A DNA stretch of 8,013 bases from positions 2,518,389-2,526,401 of the forward strand of contig CP070753.1 in NCBI GenBank assembly GCA_020348765.1, written 5' to 3'. Of the stretch, positions 1 through 5,648 are shown one piece after another (within the stretch, counting starts at the first letter, position 1; each line of letters opens with the position of its first letter). The position numbers and the translations under genes were made by a program. This stretch comes from Burkholderiales bacterium. GTDB lineage: Bacteria > Pseudomonadota > Gammaproteobacteria > Burkholderiales > Burkholderiaceae_E. The notes beneath the pieces are model-generated. The model was not told where the DNA came from, ran no database searches, and saw only the letters and a program-made list of their open reading frames with translations.

Positions 1-1405
1 ACGGGTCGAGGCAACGATCGCCGAGCGCCGCGTCGACGTCGTGCGCTTCGTGTTCGCCGACCAGCACGGCATCCTGCGAGGCAAGACCGTGCTCGCGGCA
101 GAGGCGCTGCGCGCGCTGCGCGAGGGCTGTACGGTCACGACGACCCTGTTCGCCAAGGACAGCTCGCACCGCACCGTATACCCGGTGTTCAGCGCCGGCG
201 GCGGCTTCGGCATGCCCGAGATGCAGGGCGGCGGAGACGCGCTCTTGGTGGCCGATCCGCTGACCTTCCGTGTCCTTCCGTGGGCGCCGAACAACGGCTG
301 GGTGCTGTGCGACCCGTACTTCGACACCGGCCGTCCGGTGCCGTTCTGCACCCGGCGCCAGCTGCGTGCGGCACTGGCGCGACTGGCCGAAGCCGGCTAC
401 GACTACGTCGCCGGACTCGAGCTCGAGTTCCACGTGTTCCGGCTCGAGGACCCGCGGCTCGATCCGTCGGATGCGGCCGCTCCCGGGGCTCCCGGGACCC
501 CTCCGGCCGTGCGGCTGCTGACCCAGGGCTATCAGTACCTGACCGAGCTGCGCTACGACCAGATGGAGCCGGTGTTCGAGCTGCTGCGCGAGCAGCTGGT
601 GGCCCTGGGCGCGCCGCTGCGATCGATGGAGGTCGAATTCGGCCCGAGCCAGGCCGAGCTGACCTTCAGCCACACCACCGGCCTCGAAGCGGCCGACACG
701 ATGGTGCTGGCGCGCGGCGCGATCAAGCAGATCCTGCGTCGTCACGGCTATCACGCGACGTTCATGTGCCGGCCGCGCCTGCCCAACGCGATGTCCAGCG
801 GCTGGCACCTGCACCAGTCGCTGCGCCGGCGCGACGATGGCACCAACGCTTTCGCGCCGGCCCGCTCGGGCGCAACGCAAGCCCCCGGGACGCTGTCTGC
901 GCTCGGCATGCAGTTTCTGGCCGGACTGATCGAGCACGGGCGCGACGCGCTCGCGCTGGCCGCGCCGACGGTCAACGGCTACCGGCGCTTCCGGCCCAAC
1001 TCGCTCGCGCCCGACCGAATCGCCTGGGGACGGGACAATCGGGGCGTGATGCTGCGCGTGCTGGGCGACGCGAGCGGCGCCGGCTGCCGCATCGAGAATC
1101 GCGCCGGCGAGCCCGCGGCCAATCCTTATCTATACTTTGCCTCGCAGGTCTACGCGGGCCTGGACGGCATCGAGCGAGGACTGGCGCCGGGCCCGGGGGC
1201 CGACGCGCCCTACGAGATGCCGGCGCCCGCGCTGCCGCGCTCGCTGGACGAAGCGCTGGACGCGCTGCAGGCGAGCGAGCTGTTGCGCGACCGGATGGGC
1301 GGGGATTTCGTCGACTACTTCGTGCACATCAAGCGTGGCGAGCTCGCGCGCTTCCACGCCGAGGTCAGCGACTGGGAGCAGCGCGAGTACTTCGACATGT
1401 TCTGA
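1..1405 (+). CDS. Glutamine synthetase family protein (PuuA/GlnA-like ligase), 5'-truncated by the window edge
   Basis: Probable ATP-dependent, cytoplasmic ligase joining glutamate to ammonia or an amine. The frame is open to base 2, and the residues before the GTG at 41 (RVEATIAERRVDVV) look like family sequence leading into RFVFADQHGILRGK, so the true start is upstream. Counting from that GTG, the GS core is present in order: metal-binding ELE at E127/E129; E199 and E206 in EFGPSQAE; SGWHLHQS at 253-260 with H256 and H258; NGYRRFRP at 312-319; the ATP/phosphate arginines in WGRDNRGVMLR (329-339); RIENR at 350-354; NPYL at 361-364; and a WEQREYFDMF C-terminus typical of non-housekeeping GS relatives. 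The catalytic set looks intact. I did not see the adenylylation-site context of housekeeping GlnA. Position 2 bases before an importer gene argues for a dedicated catabolic role, such as gamma-glutamylation of an amine. Family is sure; substrate is unknown. Confidence 0.9.
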   Translation, partial: RVEATIAERRVDVVRFVFADQHGILRGKTVLAAEALRALREGCTVTTTLFAKDSSHRTVYPVFSAGGGFGMPEMQGGGDALLVADPLTFRVLPWAPNNGWVLCDPYFDTGRPVPFCTRRQLRAALARLAEAGYDYVAGLELEFHVFRLEDPRLDPSDAAAPGAPGTPPAVRLLTQGYQYLTELRYDQMEPVFELLREQLVALGAPLRSMEVEFGPSQAELTFSHTTGLEAADTMVLARGAIKQILRRHGYHATFMCRPRLPNAMSSGWHLHQSLRRRDDGTNAFAPARSGATQAPGTLSALGMQFLAGLIEHGRDALALAAPTVNGYRRFRPNSLAPDRIAWGRDNRGVMLRVLGDASGAGCRIENRAGEPAANPYLYFASQVYAGLDGIERGLAPGPGADAPYEMPAPALPRSLDEALDALQASELLRDRMGGDFVDYFVHIKRGELARFHAEVSDWEQREYFDMF

Positions 1406-1407
1406 CC

Positions 1408-2274
1408 ATGGATATCGCCTCGTTCCTGATCCAGGCCCTCAACGGGCTGCAGTACGGGCTGCTGCTGTTCCTGGTGTCCTCGGGCCTGTCGCAGGTGTTC
1501 GGCATCATGGGCGTGATCAACCTGGCGCACGGCAGCTTCTACATGATCGGCGCCTATCTGGCCTACCAGTTCGCACCGATGTTCGGCAGCCTGTCGGCGG
1601 CGATCGCGGTCGGGGTGGTACTGACCGTGCTGCTCGGCATGCTGCTCGAGTGGCTGCTGTTCAGGCACTTCTACCACCGCGACCACCTGTACCAGGTCCT
1701 GCTCACGTTCGGCCTGATCCTGATCTTCGAGGAGCTGCGGTCGGTGATCTGGGGCGACGACGTCTGGACGGTGCGGATTCCGGACCTGCTGAACGTGTCG
1801 ATCCCGCTCACCGAGAACCTGTCCTATCCGGTCTACCGCCTGATGATGTCCGGCGTGTGCCTGCTGATCGCGGCCGCGATGTACGTGATGATCCAGCGCA
1901 CGCGCCTGGGCATGATGATCCGCGCCGGCGCGCACAACCGCGAGATGGTCGAGGCGCTGGGCATCAACATCCGCCTGCTGTTCGCCGTCGTGTTCGCGAT
2001 CGGCGTGGCGCTGGCGGCATTCGCGGGCATGCTGGCCGCGCCGGTGTCGACCGTGTACCCGGGCATGGGAAGCCAGATCCTGATCATCTGCTTCGTGGTG
2101 GTCGTCATCGGTGGCATCGGCTCGGTGCGCGGCGCGATGATCGCGGCGATCCTGATCGGCATGGCGGACACCTTCGGCAAGGTGTTCATGCCCGAGATCG
2201 CAGGCGTGATCGTCTACCTGCTGATGGCGATCGTGCTGATCTGGCGGCCCGAAGGCCTGTTCACGAGGGCCTGA
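1408..2274 (+). CDS. livH: Branched-chain amino acid-type ABC transporter permease, LivH family
   Basis: One of two inner-membrane subunits of a hydrophobic amino acid/amide (HAAT) ABC importer. The 288-residue product is the usual LivH length and is almost wholly hydrophobic, with about eight membrane segments. The LivH hallmark near the N-terminus is clear: GVINLAHGSFYMIGAY at 35-50. A cytoplasmic loop around 163-187 (QRTRLGMMIRAGAHNREMVEALGIN) is the expected ATPase-contact region, followed by the VIGGIGSVRGA turn at 233-243. The frame is open far upstream into the GS gene, but the ATG at 1408 is chosen because it is 2 bases after the GS stop and starts directly at the family's N-terminus (MDIASFLIQALNGLQYG). 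No convincing ribosome binding site precedes it, so translation may be coupled to the GS gene. Substrate may be a branched-chain amino acid, amide, urea-like or nucleoside-like compound; sequence alone does not decide. Confidence 0.93.
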   Translation: MDIASFLIQALNGLQYGLLLFLVSSGLSQVFGIMGVINLAHGSFYMIGAYLAYQFAPMFGSLSAAIAVGVVLTVLLGMLLEWLLFRHFYHRDHLYQVLLTFGLILIFEELRSVIWGDDVWTVRIPDLLNVSIPLTENLSYPVYRLMMSGVCLLIAAAMYVMIQRTRLGMMIRAGAHNREMVEALGINIRLLFAVVFAIGVALAAFAGMLAAPVSTVYPGMGSQILIICFVVVVIGGIGSVRGAMIAAILIGMADTFGKVFMPEIAGVIVYLLMAIVLIWRPEGLFTRA

Positions 2275-2279
2275 AGCCG

Positions 2280-3275
2280 ATGACCCCGCGTTCGCCGCTC
2301 GCCCCGGTCGCGCTCGTGCTCGCGGCCGTCGCGCTGGCGCTGTTCCCGCTGGCGGGCAGCACTTTCTACGTGCAGCTGCTGACCAAGGTGATGATCCTCG
2401 CGATCTTCGCGATGAGCCTGGACCTGCTGGTCGGCTACACCGGCCTGGTGAGCCTCGGCCACGCGGCGTTCTTCGGCATCGCCGGCTATGCGCTGGCGCT
2501 GATCCAGCCCGAGTACGAGCCGATGTCGATATTCGTCACGCTGCCGGCCGCACTGGCGATCTGCGCGCTGTTCGCGCTCGTGACCGGCGCGCTGGTGCTG
2601 CGAACCCGAGGCATCTACTTCATCATGGTCACGCTCGCGTTCGCCCAGATGGCCTACTTCGTGTTCCATGACACGCAGTTCGGCGGCGGCTCGGACGGGA
2701 TCTACATCTATGTCAAGCCGATCATCGGCTTCGGCGACACGTCCTGGATCGACCTCGAGGACCGGGTCAACCTGTACTACGTTTCGCTCGCGGTGATGGT
2801 GCTGATCTATCTGCTGCTGCGGCGCATCCTGCAGTCGAACTTCGGCCGCGCGCTGCTGGGCATCCGGGTCAACGAGCACCGGATGCGCGCGATCGGCTTT
2901 CCGGTGTTCAGATACCAGCTCGGCGCGTACGTGCTGGCCGGCACCATCGGCGGCCTGTCCGGCTACCTGGCGGCGCTGCAGTTCGGTTTCGTCAACCCGG
3001 AGATCCTGTCCTGGCACCAGTCGGGGTCGGTGCTGATGATGGTGATCCTGGGCGGCATGGGCACGCTGACCGGGCCGCTGCTCGGTTCTTTCGTGTACGT
3101 GCTGCTCGAGGAGATCTTCAAGGACGACACGATCTTCGGGGCGTTCGCCGAGCACTGGCAGCTGATGATGGGCGGGCTGATCGTGCTGGTGGCCTGCTTC
3201 CTTCCCAACGGCCTGATGAGCCTCGCGCAGCGCCGTCGTCGGGCTTCCCGGCAGCAGGGAGAGCGGCGTGCTTGA
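2280..3275 (+). CDS. livM: Branched-chain amino acid-type ABC transporter permease, LivM family
   Basis: The second permease subunit, which would pair with the LivH-like protein to form the membrane channel. The 331-residue product starts with a hydrophobic helix at about 7-26 and carries the LivM hallmark GYTGLVSLGHAAFFGIAGYA at 52-71, then further hydrophobic segments. The conserved loop reading LGIRVNEHRMRAIGFPVFRY is the expected site of contact with the ATPases, and the GGMGTLTGPLLGS turn follows towards the C-terminus. The protein ends in an arginine-rich tail, predicted cytoplasmic. The ATG at 2280 is chosen because it lies 5 bases after the livH stop and gives the family N-terminus; the frame itself remains open much further upstream, inside GS and livH. 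A GAGGG at 2265-2269 could serve as a somewhat distant ribosome binding site. The stop overlaps the start of livG by 8 bases. Confidence 0.93.
   Translation: MTPRSPLAPVALVLAAVALALFPLAGSTFYVQLLTKVMILAIFAMSLDLLVGYTGLVSLGHAAFFGIAGYALALIQPEYEPMSIFVTLPAALAICALFALVTGALVLRTRGIYFIMVTLAFAQMAYFVFHDTQFGGGSDGIYIYVKPIIGFGDTSWIDLEDRVNLYYVSLAVMVLIYLLLRRILQSNFGRALLGIRVNEHRMRAIGFPVFRYQLGAYVLAGTIGGLSGYLAALQFGFVNPEILSWHQSGSVLMMVILGGMGTLTGPLLGSFVYVLLEEIFKDDTIFGAFAEHWQLMMGGLIVLVACFLPNGLMSLAQRRRRASRQQGERRA
3256..3262 (+). promoter_or_regulatory. Ribosome binding site for livG
   Basis: AGGGAGA lies inside the end of livM, 5 bases before the GTG at 3268. It supports the GTG as the livG start despite the 8-base overlap with livM. 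Confidence 0.6.
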
Positions 3276-4014
3276 AGTCAGGGCGCTGACCAAGCACTTC
3301 GGCGGGCTGCTGGCCAACGACGGCGTCGATCTGAACCTCGCGGTCGGCCAGGTGCATGTCGTGATCGGCCCCAACGGCGCCGGCAAGAGCACGCTGATCA
3401 ACATTTTGTCCGGGGATCTGCGACCGACCGCGGGCTCGGTCAGGCTCGACGGCCGAGACATCACCGGACTACCCGCCGACCGCGTCTCGCGGCTCGGCAT
3501 CGGCCGCAGCTACCAGAAGACCAACATCTTCCAGAGCTTCACGGTGTTCGAGAACTGCCGGCTCGCGGCCCAGTCGCGAGCGCCGCACCCGTTGCGGCTG
3601 TTCAGCCGCGCCAGCGGCTATGCCGAGACCAACGCGCTGGCGGCGCGCGCGATCGAGCAGGCCGAGCTGCAGGGACGCGAAGACCGCGTGGCCAGCACGC
3701 TGTCGCACGGCGAGCAGCGCCAGCTCGAGATCGCGATGTCGCTGGCCACGGCGCCCAAGGTGCTGCTGCTCGACGAGCCGCTCGCAGGCATGGGCGCCGA
3801 GGAGTCGCAACGCATGGTGGCGCTGATCAACAAGCTCAAGAGCGACCATGCCATCCTGCTGGTCGAACACGACATGGATGCGGTGTTCGCGGTTGCCGAT
3901 GTACTGACCGTGATGGTCGAGGGGCGGGTGCTCGCCACCGGCAGCGCGGACCAGATCCGCGACAACGAAGAGGTGCAGCGCGCCTATCTCGGCACGGAGC
4001 AGGACGATGGCTGA
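3268..4014 (+). CDS. livG: Branched-chain amino acid-type ABC transporter ATP-binding protein, LivG family
   Basis: Cytoplasmic ATPase subunit powering the importer, expected to work as a heterodimer with the LivF-like protein. The 248 residues contain a complete nucleotide-binding domain: Walker A GPNGAGKST at 34-42, Q-loop Q83 in GRSYQKTNIF, signature LSHGE at 145-149, Walker B VLLLDE at 165-170 with catalytic E170, and switch histidine H201 in LLVEHDMDAV. The LVEHDM context and RSYQKTNIF are LivG-like rather than LivF-like. The start is a GTG at 3268, preceded by a good ribosome binding site and giving the typical MLEVRALTKHFGG N-terminus. The gene overlaps livM by 8 bases and livF by 8 bases, which implies coupled translation and balanced subunit amounts. 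The variant signature LSHGE in place of LSGGQ is ordinary within this family. Confidence 0.94.
   Translation: MLEVRALTKHFGGLLANDGVDLNLAVGQVHVVIGPNGAGKSTLINILSGDLRPTAGSVRLDGRDITGLPADRVSRLGIGRSYQKTNIFQSFTVFENCRLAAQSRAPHPLRLFSRASGYAETNALAARAIEQAELQGREDRVASTLSHGEQRQLEIAMSLATAPKVLLLDEPLAGMGAEESQRMVALINKLKSDHAILLVEHDMDAVFAVADVLTVMVEGRVLATGSADQIRDNEEVQRAYLGTEQDDG
3996..3999 (+). promoter_or_regulatory. Ribosome binding site for livF
   Basis: GGAG lies within the end of livG, 7 bases before the ATG at 4007. It supports the overlapping livF start. Confidence 0.55.
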
Positions 4015-4720
4015 ACCGCTGATCGAGGCGCACGGCATCGAAACCTACTACGGCGCCAGCCACGTTCTGCGCGGGGTCGACTTTCGCATCGACCCTGGCC
4101 AGGCGATCGGCCTGTTGGGCCGCAACGGCATGGGCAAGACGACCCTGATCCGCTCGCTGCTCGGGCTGGTCAAGCCGGCTGCCGGCTCGGTGAAGATCCG
4201 CGGTCGCGAGATGCGCGCAGCGCCCACGTACCGGATCGCGCAGGCGGGCATCGCGCTCGTGCCCGAGGGACGGGGCATCTTTCCGACGCTGACCGTGCGC
4301 GAGAACCTGACGATGGCCGCGCGCGCCGGTATCGACGGGCGGCGCGACTGGACTTTCGAGCGCGTGATGCAGACCTTTCCGCGCCTGGCCGAGCGCATCG
4401 CGCATCGCGGCTTGCAGCTTTCCGGCGGCGAGCAGCAGATGCTCTCGATCAGCCGGGCCCTGATGACCAACCCGGACGTGCTTTTCCTGGACGAGGCCAC
4501 CGAGGGTCTGGCGCCCCGGATCGTGCGCGAGATCTGGCGCATCATCGGGGAGATCCGCGGCTCCGGCATCGCCACGGTCGTGGTGGACAAGAACTTCCGC
4601 TCGGTGCTCGCGGGCACCGACCGCGCGATCGTGATGGTCAAGGGCGAGGTCGCCCTGGAAGCCAGTTCCGCCGAGCTGGCCGGCGACCCGGCGCGGCTCG
4701 GGCAGTACCTCGGCGTGTGA
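4007..4720 (+). CDS. livF: Branched-chain amino acid-type ABC transporter ATP-binding protein, LivF family
   Basis: Second ATPase subunit of the importer. The 237-residue product has Walker A GRNGMGKTT at 38-46, the LivF-typical VPEGRGIFPTLTVRENL at 85-101 (Glu where most ABC proteins carry the Q-loop Gln), signature LSGGE at 138-142, and Walker B VLFLDEA at 158-164 with catalytic E163. At the switch position, where LivF proteins usually read VEQN, this protein reads VVDKN (192-196), so a lysine replaces the usual Gln/His. Variants of this kind exist in LivF-like proteins, so this probably marks a subfamily rather than a defect. The ATG at 4007 is inside the end of livG (8-base overlap) behind a GGAG ribosome binding site. 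The next gene begins 13 bases after its stop. Confidence 0.94.
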   Translation: MAEPLIEAHGIETYYGASHVLRGVDFRIDPGQAIGLLGRNGMGKTTLIRSLLGLVKPAAGSVKIRGREMRAAPTYRIAQAGIALVPEGRGIFPTLTVRENLTMAARAGIDGRRDWTFERVMQTFPRLAERIAHRGLQLSGGEQQMLSISRALMTNPDVLFLDEATEGLAPRIVREIWRIIGEIRGSGIATVVVDKNFRSVLAGTDRAIVMVKGEVALEASSAELAGDPARLGQYLGV

Positions 4721-4733
4721 CCGGTCCGCCGCG

Positions 4734-5135
4734 ATGCAAGCGTCGAGCCTCGAGCTGATCGCGGCGGCGCGCGCCGTGTGCGGCGCATTCGCGCTCGACT
4801 ACGACCTGAGCGCCGGCGCCGTCGGCGCGGCGCTGCGCACTGCCGCCGGTCGCGTCTACACGGGCGTTTCGGTCGAGCTCGGCTGCGGCCTGGGCTTCTG
4901 CGCCGAGGTCGCGGCGATCGCGGACATGCTCAAGCACCGCGAAACCCGGATCGTGGAGATCGTCGCGGTCAAGGGCGAGCGTATCGTGCCGCCGTGCGGC
5001 CGTTGTCGTGAGACCCTGGCTCAGATCGATCCGGGCAATCTGGACACGCGCGTCATCGTGGCCGAAGATCGGGATATCGCACTGCGCGAGCTGCTGCCCG
5101 CCCCGTGGACCGTTGCCAGAAAGGGGGGATCATGA
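4734..5135 (+). CDS. Cytidine deaminase-like zinc enzyme, divergent substrate pocket
   Basis: Predicted small zinc-dependent deaminase of the cytidine deaminase superfamily, cytoplasmic. The 133-residue length matches the tetrameric three-cysteine class (Bacillus Cdd type). The zinc motif is complete: C56-A57-E58 with the catalytic proton-shuttle glutamate E58, and P86-P87-C88-G89-R90-C91-R92-E93 supplying the other two cysteines. The substrate-binding segment is unusual. Classical enzymes read TGVN-x-E, with Asn and Glu binding the ribose; here it is TGVSVE (43-48), with Ser at 46, followed by a glycine-rich LGCGLGF where the classical form has an Asn/Ala/Ser-containing loop. Substrate may therefore differ from cytidine, possibly a free base or another N-heterocycle (inference). 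The ATG at 4734 is 13 bases after livF without a clear ribosome binding site. The stop overlaps the next start in ATGA. Blasticidin-S-deaminase-like function is an alternative. Confidence 0.85.
   Translation: MQASSLELIAAARAVCGAFALDYDLSAGAVGAALRTAAGRVYTGVSVELGCGLGFCAEVAAIADMLKHRETRIVEIVAVKGERIVPPCGRCRETLAQIDPGNLDTRVIVAEDRDIALRELLPAPWTVARKGGS
5121..5126 (+). promoter_or_regulatory. Ribosome binding site deciding the start of the DUF1269-like gene
   Basis: AAGGGG, within AAGGGGGG at 5121-5128, stands 5 bases before the ATG at 5132. It favours that ATG over the in-frame GTG at 5105, which has no comparable site. Confidence 0.65.
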
Positions 5136-5641
5136 GACGCATCTACTTTCTTCTGCCGAATGCACCGGTGGCCAAGGCGATCGTCGACGAGCTTCTGCTC
5201 GCCCACGTCGAATGGCGCCACATCCATGTGCTGGCCCGTGCCGGGACCGACCTCGAAGGCCTGCCCGAGGCGAAACTGGCCCAATACTCGGACCTGCTGC
5301 CCGCGCTCGAGCGCGGCGCCGGCGTGGGCGCGGCGACCGGCATGCTCGCCGGACTGGTCGCGATGGCCTTCCCGCCGGCCGGACTGACGATCGCCGGCGG
5401 CGCGCTGCTGGCGATGACCGCAGCCGGGGCCGGGTTCGGCGCCTGGATGTCGGCCATGGTCGGCGTGGACCTGCCGAACCGGCGCCTGGCGCGCTTCGAG
5501 ACGGCGGTGCAGGCCGGCGAGCTGCTGATGATGGTCGACGTCCCGCTCCAGCGGGTCGAGGAGATCGAGTCACTCGTCAGGCGACATCACTCCGAGGCCG
5601 ACATCGAAGGCACGGACCCGACGATCCCGGTCTTTCCGTGA
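5132..5641 (+). CDS. DUF1269-like small membrane protein of unknown function
   Basis: A 169-residue protein with a soluble N-terminal part (MRRIYFLLPNAPVAKAIVDE, containing an alpha/beta-looking segment with HIHVLARAGT at 30-39), a central glycine/alanine-rich hydrophobic hairpin at about 62-80 and 84-110 split by PPAG, and a soluble C-terminal part with VDVP, an acidic helix and the tail GTDPTIPVFP. From memory this layout matches DUF1269-type proteins of high-GC proteobacteria, which have no established function; glycine-zipper hairpins of this kind are also seen in stress-related membrane proteins. The ATG at 5132 is chosen for its strong ribosome binding site and its 4-base ATGA overlap with the deaminase stop; the GTG at 5105 would add nine residues (MDRCQKGGI) inside the deaminase gene. 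The overlap suggests translational coupling, but no sequence feature connects it to the transporter's chemistry. Confidence 0.82.
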   Translation: MRRIYFLLPNAPVAKAIVDELLLAHVEWRHIHVLARAGTDLEGLPEAKLAQYSDLLPALERGAGVGAATGMLAGLVAMAFPPAGLTIAGGALLAMTAAGAGFGAWMSAMVGVDLPNRRLARFETAVQAGELLMMVDVPLQRVEEIESLVRRHHSEADIEGTDPTIPVFP

Positions 5642-5648
5642 CGCGCGC

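Noticed and set aside
280..1407. Long + strand open frame running from inside the GS gene into livH
   Set aside because: It is the livH frame left open by chance in GC-rich sequence. Its Arg/Ala/Gly-rich translation has no family features, and the LivH N-terminus begins exactly at the ATG at 1408.
1137..2279. Open frame extending livM upstream through the GS end and all of livH
   Set aside because: The translation is Arg/Pro/Asp-rich shadow sequence; the LivM hallmarks begin only after the ATG at 2280.
2214..3500. 428-codon open frame on the - strand opposite livM and livG
   Set aside because: It lies antisense to two certain genes, is rich in His/Gln/Arg/Asp as expected for the reverse of hydrophobic membrane codons, and shows no domain.
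3700..3714. LSHGE in place of LSGGQ in LivG as a possible defect
   Set aside because: Variation at this position is normal among LivG proteins, and all other ATPase motifs are intact.
5105..5131. GTG at 5105 as start of the DUF1269-like gene
   Set aside because: It lacks a ribosome binding site, whereas the ATG at 5132 has AAGGGG at good spacing, a 4-base overlap with the preceding stop, and a typical N-terminus.
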